A DNA stretch of 64,000 nt from Mesorhabditis belari (taxonomy: Eukaryota > Nematoda > Chromadorea > Rhabditida > Rhabditidae). This document shows, in pieces, positions 31,828 through 42,294 of this stretch; position 1 is the first letter of the stretch, and each line of letters starts with the position of its first letter. A program made the position numbers and the translations under genes. The stretch is from positions 1 to 64,000 of the forward strand of contig CAUEEP010000758.1 of the NCBI GenBank assembly GCA_958450365.1. Direction: 5' to 3'. The notes below the pieces were generated by a model, which was not told the DNA's origin, did no database searches, and was given only the letters and a program-made list of their open reading frames with translations.

Positions 31828-34800
31828 TCATCGCTTTTTCTCGACTTTTCTCCTCAAAAAAACGGCACTCGCTAAGCTGCAAAGGGAAATTTGACTTCTT
31901 TTTTGTATTCAGAAAGAAAAATTGTGAAAGATACCTTTGCCCAAAAGTGTAGAGAGTCGTTTGTACATTGCTAAAGAGCATTTTCACCGTTGCCAATAAC
32001 CAATAACCAAATGATGGATAAAGAATTATAATCAATACTTTTATGACCCCATAAAAGATTAAATAAACAGTTGAACTGGAAAGCATCTGAAATGAAATTC
32101 ATCAAACCTTTTTTCTTTCTTTCTTCTTCCTCTCTTCTTCCTCTCTTCTTCCTTTCATTAGCTCTACTTTAAAGGGACTAAAAAGGATGCGATGCAAGGA
32201 GTCGAACCTGCGATCAAAGACTCTTAGAAAGAAAAAGAATATTGGCTTAAAGGGGAGTATTAATCGCGGCCGGGTAACGATAAAAATTTTTTTACGGCAA
32301 CCACCTGTTTTTTTATTTTAATATCGCTGATTTTATTATAAAAAAGAATAAAAATCACCCGGCTAGAGTGATTTGATGGGTTTACAAATTTTTGGAGACA
32401 CTGCAAGGCTTGGAGAAAAACAAGATCGTCACTCATCAGACACCTCAGCTAAAAGGCACCTATTTGAGAAAACTAAAACCACAAGCGACCACAAATGGAA
32501 AAAAAGATCTAATTGTGTCAATCAAAGCGCTGAAGACGTCCTACGGTGGAGGAGATCCAGTCACTTCTGATGAAGATGCGCTGGAAATTGATAAGATAGG
32601 AAGCCGATTTGAGGAACTGCTGTACTTGAGCGAAGATGAAAGTGAGCAAGAGGAAGAATTATAGATTAATTCGCTGGGGCAACTCTTGAAATCTCATCCT
32701 TTTTAGTCCCATGAAAAGACCCACGTCTAATTTCTTTCTTTTATTTAAAAACCTGAAACATTAATCGTCCCTCGCTAGTCGTTTGTTTGAGTTTCTTCAA
32801 CTAAACTCTCTAAGAAATAAAAACGTAAAAAAGAAAAAACACAAACCTTTCTCATTTTCTTGTAAGTGAAGCAATCAAAGCTGATCATGAAAGAGACAAT
32901 TATCAGAACAGGCGTATTCGATTGCACAATTGCGAAGAGTTGCAGAAGAAAACTTGTAGCTCCAACCAAGAAACACATTCCAAATTGAGCCCACGGCCAT
33001 TTCAGCGTGAACTCAAAGAAATTTCCTTCAAACGAAACGGCTGTGTAACGGCTGAAATTTATTGTTATTTTGATAGTTATTTTGTTAATTTTGATAGTTC
33101 CTATTCGGTTTCCATTTGGTTTCCGGTCGGTTCGCATTATGTTCCCATTAGGTTCCGATTCGGTTCCCATTTGGTTCCCATTTGGTTCCTGTTAGGTTCC
33201 AATTCGGTTCGCATTGGGTTCCTATTCGGTTCCCATTCTGTTCCGATTCGTTTCGCATTCGGTTTCCATTCGGTTTCCATTCTGTTCCTATTTGGTTTCC
33301 ATTTGGTTTCCATTTGGTTTTCATTTGGTTCCCATTTGGTTCGCATTAGGTTTCCATTCTGTACCGATTCAGTTCCCATTCGGTTCCCATTTGGTTCCCG
33401 TTAGGTCCCAATTCGGTTTCCATTCGATTTCCATTCTGTTCCTATTCGATTCCTATTTGGTTCCGATTTGGTTTTCATTTGGTTCCCATTTGGTTCGCAT
33501 TAGGTTCCCATTCTGTACCGATTCGGTTCGCATTCGGTTCCCATTCTGCTCCTATTCGATTCCTACTTGGTTCCCATTCGGTTCCCGCTAGGTCCCAATT
33601 CGGCTTTCATTCGGTTTCCATTCTCTTCCTATTCGATTCCTATTTGTTTTCCATTTGGTTCTCATTTGGTTCCCATTTGGTTCGCATTAGGTTCCCATTC
33701 TGTACCGATTCGATTCGCATTCGGTTCCCATTTGATTCCCGTTAGGTCCCAATTCGGTTTCCATTCGGTTTCCATTCTGTTCCTAATCGATTCCTATTTG
33801 GTTCCGATTTGGTTCCCGTTAGGTTTCCATTAGGTTCCGATTCTGTTCTGATTCTGTTCCGACTCGGGTCCAATTCTGTTCTGATTCGGTTCCTCTCGGT
33901 TACCATTCTGTTTTAGCCTTAACTGGAATGTTGACCAATCTGTCGGGATTTGACTAGCTCTGTGCTGTACGTTGACATCAAAAACTATTTTACAAGTCTA
34001 TTTTGTAAAAGATCTATTTGTCTATAGTATAGATTTTTGTTTTAAATTGTTCTTATTTAATTTACTCCATGCTATCTCTAAAAATATGAATACCAGCCAG
34101 CTGCTGGCTCTCTAAAGCTACTGCCAAACTCTGATTTCATTGCCATACTTAAGCGAGACGGTTGCTTGGAAATAAACATTGAAGATTTGCATCCAACCAC
34201 CATACTGCATCAAATAATACCAAAATGTGTTTCGTGGTGGATTTCTAAAATGAATAACTTAAGCTATTTTGTCAAAAAGCCCCTAGGGCCCTCTCTAGGG
34301 CTATTCGAATTTGTCAAAGGCCCCTAGGGCCCTCTCTAGGGCTATTCGAATTTGTCAAAGGCCCCTAGGGCCCTCTCTAGGGCTATTCGAAGCTATGGGA
34401 TAATTTGTGTGGCAACCAGGTTCTAGAGGCTTTTTGGCAAAATGAATGAATCCCAAAAGGAATGGATGAAATGTGCTTAGGATTATCTCTTTACTGACAA
34501 GCTCTGGAACATTGTACATAGCAATTGTCCAAGTAATGCCATGGTGTAAATGAGTCGAGTCACACCTTCACCCGTTGTGATTATTCTGAAGATAAGCATA
34601 AGATAAGATGTAAAGATAGGATGGCTCTTAAAATCTTAAACCTGATCGGCGGATGCAGTTGATCGTTGGTTATCGTGAAATAGATAGCACTAAGATTGAT
34701 GAGGAGTCCAATAGAATAAACCTGTGCATTCGTTTAGATTGTTAGCAAAAAGAGCAAACAGTCTACTAGCGTTAGACTCCTTTTTTCCTACTTATACTGC

Positions 34801-35764
34801 TTACTTTTCTGTCATAATCAGTCGATACTAACCGAAAAAACAAAAGTCATCCAAAAAATAACAAAGTTTTTATAACAGTCTTTATTTATCTACAAGTGTA
34901 AAACTTCAATTTCATTCTTTCGTCTTTTCTTTCGTCAGCGGTGACGCACGCTTCAAGACGTCGAAGGCGGATCGTTTCCAGCGAAACAACCTTGTTAAAT
35001 TGAACCCTCATCATTTGGCTTCCATCGGTTGGTGTTTTGTTAGGATCGTTTTTCACCATTTGGATCACGGCTCGATCTTCTTTTGTGATTGTGATTGGTC
35101 GTCGGCCACTCTTGAGACCGCGATGAAGGTTTCGGTCGACTTTTGATTGAGAAAGAATGCGGCGCACCGTCTTTATGGAGTAATTGAAGCGGTTGGCCAC
35201 ATCCTTTTCCTGCATCCCATTTTCCCGGGCCTTGGCGATTCGGAGCTTCTTCGGATGTCAACGTTTTTCTTGCCAGCCAAAAATTGTAGGGAATATCCTT
35301 TTTTTGCAAGATTTTCGTACGAAAGAAACTTTTGGATGGCAATGGGATGGCAATGGGATGGCAATGGGAATGGCAATGGGATGGCAATGGGAATGTCAAT
35401 GGATGGCAATGGACCAAGTTTTCGAGAAGGACGAACAGATGGATATGGGACAATACTTTTGTGGACCACTGTATGTTCAAAAAAACGAAAATTCCTTGAG
35501 CATTCACGCATTTAACTTGTTTTAACTTGTTTACTACCTGCGCTACCTGAAAGAATTGTTATTTTTTGAAGTTGTTATTTTTAGATTAAATTTTGGTTGT
35601 TATTTTTAGATTAATTCACTTCTCGTTTATCAATCCAAAAAGGAATATAAAGCATAAATACTTACAAAAAGCATCCCATCGCTTACATATGTAGCCATTT
35701 GTGAATAGGTTTCCAAATCGACATCGAATAGGATTGTCTCATTTGGGTTACTCAAGACAGCCAT
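31828..35764 (-). CDS. Seven-transmembrane chemoreceptor-like GPCR, 7 exons
   Basis: About 264 residues. Exons: 35764-35666, 34721-34642, 34585-34499, 34244-34122, 33051-32847, 32086-31935, 31876-31828; all phases match when exon 3 uses the GTCAGT donor. A short extracellular N-terminus carries an N-glycosylation site (NET). Hydrophobic segments follow in order: YSIGLLINLSAIYF, RLIYTMALLGQLLCTMF, WYYLMQYGGWMQIFNVYF, FGMCFLVGATSFLLQLFAIV, VLIIVSFMISFD, YLIFYGVIKVLIIILY and a final helix. HRYTAVSFE after the third helix matches the DRY-like position of nematode serpentine receptors. I cannot place it in a named sr class. A possible further upstream exon (36119-36035, MPLSSALKALWKNY) does not fit in phase and was left out. 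Confidence 0.75.
32392..32664 (+). CDS. Possible small acidic-tailed protein or exon, unrecognised
   Basis: An open frame of 90 codons with normal amino-acid composition, starting METLQGLEKNK and ending LSEDESEQEEEL. It lies antisense in the sixth intron of the seven-TM receptor gene. No introns, domain or promoter can be identified. It could be a retrocopy, an exon of a nested gene or chance. Confidence 0.35.
   Translation: METLQGLEKNKIVTHQTPQLKGTYLRKLKPQATTNGKKDLIVSIKALKTSYGGGDPVTSDEDALEIDKIGSRFEELLYLSEDESEQEEEL
33090..33905. repeat. GGTTCCCATTC 10-11 bp minisatellite
   Basis: About 75 units of GGTTCCCATTC/TGGTTCCGATTC in receptor intron 5. Long phenylalanine/glycine/serine/histidine frames on plus, and methionine/glutamate/asparagine frames on minus, are artefacts. 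Confidence 0.95.
34268..34440. repeat. CCCCTAGGGCCCTCTCTAGGGC repeat x3
   Basis: Three units of about 42 bp, each with the near-palindrome CCCTAGGGCCCTCTCTAGGG and a GCTATTCGAATTTGTCAAAG spacer. In a receptor intron. Confidence 0.9.
34886..35471 (-). mobile_element. Tc1-like element with core-deleted transposase
   Basis: The 5' end reads CAGTGGTCCACAAAAGTATT on minus, next to TA (35472-35473). The frame at 35215-34886, opening earlier with KLRIAKARENG, encodes a Tc1-type paired-like DNA-binding domain: KDVANRFNYSIKTVRRILSQ and GLKSGRRPITITKED. At SLETI it jumps directly to the C-terminal tail LRRLEACVTADER, so the whole DDE core is missing. An ATGGCAATGGG repeat sits between end and gene at 35338-35412. 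I could not find the opposite inverted repeat. In receptor intron 1. Confidence 0.8.
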
Positions 35765-35904
35765 TATTCGCTTTGTCTCGAGATCAATTGAAATCCATTG
35801 TAACAAATAAATTGCAACTTTAAAGTAACATCGAGTAGGATTATCTCGTTTGGGTTACTCAAGAACTCGTTACTCAAGACAGACGTCACTCGTCTGTCTT
35901 GAGT

Positions 35905-36005
35905 AACGTGTGCTTACTGAGTAGCTGACTTGAGTAACGTGTGCTTACTGAGTAGCTGACTTGAGTAACGTGTGCTTGTAACTGAATAACTGACTCAGTT
36001 ACTTG
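35905..36005. repeat. GAGTAACGTGTGCTTACTGAGTAGCTGACTT-type repeat x3
   Basis: Three units of about 36 bp upstream of the seven-TM receptor start, with no coding signal. Confidence 0.85.
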
Positions 36006-36310
36006 AACTGAGTTCTAATTGAGAAGGGGGAAACCTGTGAGAGTTGATCCAACAATGGGTATTTCGAGAGCTTCACTGTAGTTTTTCCATAAAGCTTTCA
36101 ATGCGCTCGATAAGGGCATCTAAGAGTTGAAACCAAAAAGGAAAAGTTGAGGCGAAGAAACTCAAACAACTGTCTGAATGTCTACTTGTGATGAGAAATT
36201 CATTTACTTCATAAAAATTCATTTACTCATTAAAAAAAATCATTATTAGGAGTTAGATATTGAATACAAAGTAAAATAGAAATACAGAATTTGCAAAAAC
36301 AAAATCAAAA

Positions 36311-36571
36311 TCAAGTACTCCCTAGGGAAATTAGTTGCGAACGAAAAGACTCATGATTTCCCCCTAAAAAAACGACAGAAACTCTATTAAGAAATTGAAT
36401 AAAGTGGACACAAAGCGCAAGTACAAATTGATTATGTTCAGATTCTGAGTTATTAAATAAGTATCCTCTAGTTTTTTCTGCAGCCGTTGACAACTTTTTT
36501 CTGTAGACACTAACTAATTCGTTTACTGCTAAAGTTTGAGATAGGAGGTCGTTGAAAGACTTGAAATTCAA
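36311..36571 (-). other. Open frame of unknown status
   Basis: An 86-codon frame with balanced composition (ends GGNHESFRSQLISLGS). No splice sites or domain were found that tie it to a gene. Could be an exon or chance. Confidence 0.2.
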
Positions 36572-36594
36572 CTGAATTCAGCCTAACGAAGCCT

Positions 36595-36670
36595 AATGGC
36601 CTACAAAAGCCTACAAAAGCATACAAAAGCATACAAAAGGCCTACAAAAGCCTACAAAAGCTTAAGCTTT
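36595..36670. repeat. (CCTACAAAAG)n repeat ending in a hairpin
   Basis: Seven CCTACAAAAG-type decamers, followed by CTTAAGCTTTTGTAAGC, which can fold back on the last unit. Confidence 0.85.
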
Positions 36671-36724
36671 TGTAAGCTTTCTAGATACTATTTCGGTGTT
36701 GAGAAGTTAACTCCCTCTGGAGTA

Positions 36725-36815
36725 GAGGAGATTAAGTGCTTTGCGGTGTAGTGTTTAGCACAGTTGCCTGGTAGGTGATTCAGTGCTTTGCGGTGTAATG
36801 TTTAGCACAGTGCAA
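36725..36815 (+). repeat. Two tRNA-like 5' half fragments
   Basis: TGCGGTGTAGTGTTTAGCAC and TGCGGTGTAATGTTTAGCAC match the A-box half of the tRNA-like sequence at 17288-17357. No T arm follows either copy. Confidence 0.5.
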
Positions 36816-36920
36816 GTTCCAGGTGGTGCACGAATTTCTGCCCTAGTTCCAGCTGAGGGTTATTTTTGCCATTTTCTGTTCTCAATCAAAATATATCTTC
36901 TTTTGATTGTTAAACATTAG

Positions 36921-37122
36921 ATCATTGTGCATCAAAATCTCACGACCAGAAACGTCATGAAGACTTCAAGTTTTACGATGAAAGTAGATGATTTTGGACT
37001 CTCAATTTATGTACCGGATATTATCAATCGTTTAGAGTCTCGGAGTTTGGGGACCCTGCCAAATCCCGTTACGAGTCTCGGAGTTTATTCCGTTACGAGT
37101 CTATTTTACTCTATAACTCTAT
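36921..37122 (+). pseudogene. Protein tyrosine kinase fragment with altered catalytic loop
   Basis: Begins at a TTAG acceptor. IVHQNLTTRNVM aligns with the IVHRDLAARN catalytic loop of tyrosine kinases, and VDDFGLSIYVPD with the DFG and activation-loop start. The catalytic HRD is HQN, so the base aspartate is lost. After VPD the frame leaves the family and runs into a repeated segment. No other kinase exon was recognised nearby. It is either a pseudogene fragment or one exon of a pseudokinase. Confidence 0.65.
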
Positions 37123-37174
37123 AATCATCAAAAACGCTCTGATCAATTTTAAATCAGGGGTACAAGGTGCGTGA

Positions 37175-37335
37175 AAATTGACCGCCTCTATAAGCCTTGT
37201 GATTTTCTATGGATTTAGAGATAAGTCTTGTAATGTTTTCCCTTTAACCTCTATAGATTTAGAGATAAGCCTTGTAATGTTTCCCTTGTAACCTCTATAG
37301 ATTCAGAGATAAGCCTTGTAATGTTTTGAAAAACT
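37175..37335. repeat. CCTCTATAGATTTAGAGATAAGCCTTGTAATG x3
   Basis: Three units of about 62 bp, each with the CTATAGATTTAGAG imperfect palindrome. Confidence 0.85.
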
Positions 37336-37639
37336 TGTCCACAAAGATAAGCTTTATTGTAAAACAATGAAAATCATTCACAAAAATAAAAATTTAATAA
37401 AACTTGGTTTGACAATCTTTTGCTCGGATTCACTCATGAGGATTACTTGAAGAAAATAGCCCAAACACTGCAGCCAATCTTCCTTAAAATCGCCTCAATC
37501 TTTCAATTCATTTCAATTCAATTCCGCCTTCAGAACTTTTGCTCGCCGGTTCGAATCCTCTCGCGACCGCGACCAAAGCGACAAAGACCAAAGCGACAGC
37601 GACAAAGATGTAATGTAAAACAAAATCTGATTTAATATG

Positions 37640-38540
37640 CATAAGTGTACCGCAATAACGAGTCACCATACCACTTTCATTGTCGACTTTTCATTCAGAA
37701 AATCAAAACCCGTTTATCTCGGATTGACTCTTTCGCTCGATTCACTAAGAATTTGTGGAAAATTTCTTTTTTTCAAAAAATTTTCAAATGATTTGAGCAT
37801 TAAATGTAAGCATTTTCAGGTATGTTTTTTACTAGACTTCGGAAAACAAAACTTAACCAAAACCAAAACCACCAAAACGAAAACAGACCAAAACCAAAAC
37901 CAAAACCACCAAAACCAAAACAGACCAAAACTCGCCAATATCTCGCGACTGGGAGGAGCTAGCGAAAAGCTGTTGGCAGATTTGAAATCAGCGTCCAAAA
38001 ATCTATCCCATAGGCTATTTTTTGTTTCGAAATTTTCGAAATGTTTTGGTGTTTTGGTTTTGGCTTTGGTTTTGGTTTGTTTTGGTGTTTTGGCTTTGGT
38101 TTTGGTTTTGGTTTTGGTCTGTTTTGGCTTTGGTTTTGTTTGCCGAACTCTACTATTTACTGAAAAGCTCTGAAAAGCACATCTTTAAATGTCATTTTTT
38201 TAAGAAATCCCACTTTTCTGTGTTGTTGGCCGAGCAACCGATCGAGCAACCGGAGCACAGGTGAAGTTTTGTATCCACATTCTCTCAATAGTACTGCAAT
38301 TTTGATTGCAGTAACTGCGTCAGTGAATCTAAAAATAACGAAAAAACACTGCCTTGAATGTTTCAGCGACTTTTCTGAGTTTATAAATTTCGGAAATAAT
38401 TTCGAATTGAATGATGCAAAGCATTGCACTTCTCTTTACTCCATTTTGACAATATTCCCTAGACAATGGTTGTTGTCAGACCAATGTTACCATATTTTAT
38501 GAAAAAGGAACAAATCGACGACGAAAAAACACAAGTAAGT
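37640..38540 (+). other. Possible exons of an unassigned plus-strand gene
   Basis: Several stretches look coding: HKCTAITSHHTTFIVDF (37640-37819, followed by GTATGT), RLGGASEKLLADLKSASKNL (37944-38010), LLAEQPIEQPEH (38223-38261, before GTGAAG), and ILIAVTASVNLKITKKHCLE. I could not join them in phase or match a family. They may be the 5' part of the membrane-protein gene at 42.3-45.0 kb or decayed sequence. Confidence 0.25.
37853..38145. repeat. Inverted (ACCAAA)n / (GTTTTG)n arms
   Basis: ACCAAAACCAAAACC units at 37853-37930 and their complement TTTTGGTTTTGG at 38042-38145 can form a long hairpin. Confidence 0.85.
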
Positions 38541-38553
38541 TAATGATATTTAT

Positions 38554-38875
38554 ATATTTTCTCTAATAGTAGTGCACTATTAAAGAAAATACGGCAACGT
38601 GATTGGAACCCTCGACCTTCCGCTTAAGAGACAAGACTCCTTAACCAATCGGCCAGCTGGCCCGTATTCTCTCTAATAGTACCGCCCTAAGCCTTGCCTA
38701 AATTCCTCGAAATCTCGAGAACCGCTTATCAGAATATATCGATGTGGGGTCGGAAAATGTAGCTGACGATGAGATCTAGTTGGTTTTTAAAGTGTTGAGC
38801 TTCTGCAAAAGCTTGGAAACTGGAAAATAGTCACCAACTCGGCGCGCCGGGGTGCACTACTATTAGAGAAAATAT
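38554..38875. mobile_element. MITE with tRNA-like core, copy 1
   Basis: Termini ATATTTTCTCTAATAGTAGT and the inverse ACTACTATTAGAGAAAATAT. Near the left end, on minus (38660-38592), is a tRNA-like segment: GGCCAGCTGGCCGATTGGTT (A-box type), a CTCTTAA anticodon-loop-like element, and GAGGGTTCCAATCA (degenerate B box). Confidence 0.75.
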
Positions 38876-38980
38876 GGTATATGCATTGAATCAATAGAAT
38901 TGAGATGAAAAATGGTCAGAAAATGTAGCTGACGAGATCTAGTTGGTTGTTAAAGTGATCTTGTGATCTTGTGATCTTGC

Positions 38981-39270
38981 CTTATCTTGCCAGCGTGATT
39001 GGAACTCTCGACCATCCGCTTAAGAGACAAAACTCCTTAACCGATCGGCCAGCTGGCCCGTATTCTCTCTAATAGTAGCGCCCTAAGCCTTGCCTAAATT
39101 CCTCGAAATCTCGAGAACCGCTTATCAGAATATATTGATGTGCGGTCGGAAAATGTAGCTGACGATGAGATCTAGTTGGTTTTTAAAGTGTTGAGCTTCT
39201 GCAAAAGCTTGGAAACTGGAAAATAGTCATCAACTCGACTCGGCTGGGTGCACTACTATTAGAGAATATA
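38981..39270. mobile_element. MITE with tRNA-like core, partial copy 2
   Basis: Direct duplicate of copy 1 lacking its left terminus. Here the tRNA-like segment pairs GCCAGC with GCTGGC in the acceptor position (39058-38988 on minus), better than in copy 1. It ends with the same GTGCACTACTATTAGAGAAT. Confidence 0.7.
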
Positions 39271-39769
39271 CGGTATTTAGGAAAACGGTAACAACGTCGT
39301 TCTAAAGTTCTCAAAAAATGTCGTTTTTTTATTAAAGCTACTCCTGGTTTTCGATAAAATATGAAGAATTCAGTCGAATCCAAACCAATCCGATCCATCA
39401 ACTAACGGAAAGCGACACAGCTCTTCGATTGGCGACAAGAAAGAGGATAAGAAAAGAAATCTGGTAAAGTAAAACTAAATACATTTTTTTATTTTCTTTC
39501 TTTCGAGCAATTCATTTTGAACAGTTGCTTTTGCTTAAAAGGCTGTTTCATTTGAATATTTGAAGTTGTCCCATAATTATAGATACCTTTATAAAAATTG
39601 CAGTTTAAATAGAAAGATCAAATAGAAAAAAAAAGCAGATAGTTTTAATAGAAAAATTAAACTTGTAGACTTCATTTTACTGGTTTCTGATATAAATACT
39701 TGTCAGAAAAATGGAAATAACAAAATATTATTAGATAAAAACTGCAACAAATCATCATCAATAGCGAGT

Positions 39770-40750
39770 CGGACCACCATTAGCTTGAGTTACATCAGAA
39801 AAACGATCAGAGATTTTATTCTATTCTTTGAAACATCCAGGAGCACTAGGAAGTGAAGCTGTTGTGTTGAAGAAGTGCAACTTGATACAATGTTCGTCTC
39901 CTGGAGTCAATTTGGATCGTCCAGCCCTTTTCTTCTTGCAGTAGGCATGGCTTGGAAAACAGAATTGACACGACGTTCGTCTCTTGGAGTCAATTTGGAT
40001 CATACGGTCCTTTTCTTCTTGCAGTAGGCATGGCTTGGAAAACAGAATTGACACGACGTACGTCTCTTGGAGTCAATTTGGATCATTCGGCCCTTTTCTT
40101 CTTGCAGTAGGCATAGCTGGGAAAACAGACTTTTGGAATGACACTTTTGAATTGTTTAACACTTTGGAGGATGTCATCGTACGTCAATCCACTACAAAGT
40201 GAAGCTGTTGTGTTGAAGAAGTGCAACTTGATACAACGTTCGTCTCTTGGAGTCAATTTGGATCATCCGGCCCTTTTCTTCTTGCAGTAGGCATAGCTGG
40301 GAAAACAGACGTGTTGAATGGCCTTTTTGGATCATTTAACACTTTGAAGGATGTCATCATACGTCAATCCAGCATCCCAATAGGCTTTGATGGCTGCTTG
40401 CTCAGTTGCTAAAAGCTGCGTACCCATAGGCATCTAAAAAATAGCTTAATTACAATTTACAAGTAAAACTTATAAGCTTTCATTCCAAGACGATTTTTGA
40501 CAATACGACCCATAGAAGTTCGAGAAATTTCCACATTCATTTCCATCGTGGCCTGCGAATGAGTGGCTTTCAAGCGTAGCTGATCTCGAACCTTCTGGAT
40601 ATTAGTCTTGGTGGCAACAGTCGCTTTACCACCACATCCGGGACGATCAAAATTTGCTCCTAACTCTTAAAAGAGTTTGTAAAAGTTCTAAAAAAAGTTG
40701 TTTGCGTATTACTAATCGCTTAGAGATTTCCATCGTCAAAACGTCACGCT
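39770..40750 (-). mobile_element. Degraded IS630/Tc1-type transposase, DNA-binding part with internal duplications
   Basis: Minus strand 40740-40490 encodes DRPGCGGKATVATKTNIQ, then ISRTSMGRIVKNRLGMKAYK, an HTH arrangement of IS630/Tc1-type transposases. Then 40430-40340 encodes a second HTH-like part (YWDAGLTYDDIL). A segment coding SYAYCKKKRAG and ERRIKLHFFNTT is repeated at about 40310-40200, 40090-39980 and 39960-39860. No catalytic motif is seen and there are frame breaks. Confidence 0.65.
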
Positions 40751-40764
40751 TGTGTAGGTTGATG

Positions 40765-41225
40765 ATCGCATCTCACTGATTGCGATTCTCATCTCACTGA
40801 CATCGCATCTCACTAACATCGCATCTCACTGACATCGCATCTCACTGACTGCGATTCTCATCTCACTGACATCGCATCTCTCTGATTGCGATTCTCATCT
40901 CACTGACATCGCATCTCTCTGATTGCGATTCTCATCTCACTGACATCGCATCTCACTGACATCGCATCTCATTGGCATCGCATCTCATTGGCATCGCATC
41001 TCACTGACATCGCATCTCACTGACATCGCATCTCACTAACATCGCATCTCACTGACATCGCATCTCACTGACAACGCATCTCACTGACATCGCATCTCAC
41101 TGACTGCGATTCTCACTGACAACGCATCTCACTGACATCGCATCTCACTGACTGCGATTCTCATCTCACTGACATCGCATCTCTCTGATTGCGATTCTCA
41201 TCTCAGTGACATCACATCTCACTGA
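40765..41225. repeat. CATCTCACTGACATCG 16/22-bp minisatellite
   Basis: CATCTCACTGACATCG units interspersed with longer CATCTCACTGACTGCGATTCT units. It starts inside the degraded transposase remnant, whose sequence GATTGCGATTCTCATC seems to seed the repeat. Confidence 0.9.
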
Positions 41226-41599
41226 CTTCTTGGCCATTCTAAAAAAGGCCTTTTGTTAGAAAACTAGTAATTAAATAATTAAATGAATAAAATGAATCGA
41301 AAGAAAGAAAAAAAGAATAGATAAATTGCAAGGAAAAGAAAAAAAAAATGGAATTTTAAAGATATCCATTCTGCCCGTAATTCTGGACAAGCTTTCTAGT
41401 ATGAGAATATAAAACAAAGAATAGCTGGAATTGATTGATTATTTAAACTTTAAATAAAGCTGCTTAGTACGACAATAATACTTTTGAGACATCAGAAACC
41501 AGTAAAACAAATTTTTTCTCCAAAAATCGATATCTCTTATGTATCTTTATCTTTCTCCTTTGTTTTAAAAGGTATTCTTTCTATATGAATCGTTTTCTG

Positions 41600-41705
41600 A
41601 GTGTTTTAAAGCTGTTTTAAAGCTGTTTGAAAACTGTTTTAAACCTGTTTTAAAGTTGTTTTAAAGTTGTTTTAAAGTTGTTTTAAACCTGTTTTAAACT
41701 TTGAT
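41600..41705. repeat. TTTTAAAGCTGTTTTAAACCTG repeat
   Basis: About nine 11-12 bp units of GTTTTAAA(GCT/CCT). The reverse-complement motif forms a longer array at 56025-56430. Confidence 0.85.
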
Positions 41706-41814
41706 TTTTCTAAAACTTTGATTTTTCAATTTAAACTGCAATTTTTAACAGATAACTATACTTATAGAACATTTGATATTCGAAAATTTGAATATTTAGA
41801 GTAGAGTTTGAAAT

Positions 41815-42150
41815 TTGAAAGTAGATTTGAAAGTAGATTTGAAAGTAGATTTGAAAGTAGATTTGCAAGTAGATTTAAAAGTAGATTTGAAAGTAGATTT
41901 GAAAAGTAGATTTGAAAGTAGATTTGAAAGTAGATTTGAAAGTGGATTTGAAAGTAGATTTGAAAGTAGATTTGCAAGTAGATTTGCAAGTAGATTTGCA
42001 AGTAGATTTGCAAGTAGATTTGCAAGTAGATTTGAAAGTAGATTTGAAAAGTAGATTTGAAAGTAGATTTGAAAGTAGATTTGAAAGTAGATTTGAAAGT
42101 AGATTTGAAAGTGGATTTGAAAGTGGATTTGAAAGTAAATTTGAAAAAAT
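41815..42150. repeat. (GAAAGTAGATTT)n 12-bp minisatellite
   Basis: About 28 units of GAAAGTAGATTT, with a block of GCAAGTAGATTT variants in the centre. The long Lys-Val-Asp-Leu frames are repeat artefacts. Confidence 0.95.
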
Positions 42151-42294
42151 AAATCTCTTTCGATTTATCTTATTGTTAGAATCGAAAAAAAACTGAATTT
42201 TTGTTTTTTTTTAAAGTAAAATATTAGAATTTGTTTGTTAGAAATAGAATTATTTGTCATTGTCATTCATAATTCTCATTTTTCCTCTATTTAG

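Noticed and set aside
33137..33833. Phe-Gly-Ser-His-rich frames on plus and Met-Glu-Asn frames on minus
   Set aside because: GGTTCCCATTC minisatellite translated in different frames.
36035..36119. Extra 5' exon of the seven-TM receptor (MPLSSALKALWKNY)
   Set aside because: The exon is open and has a good donor, but its phase does not join the exon at 35764, where an in-frame ATG already gives a plausible start.
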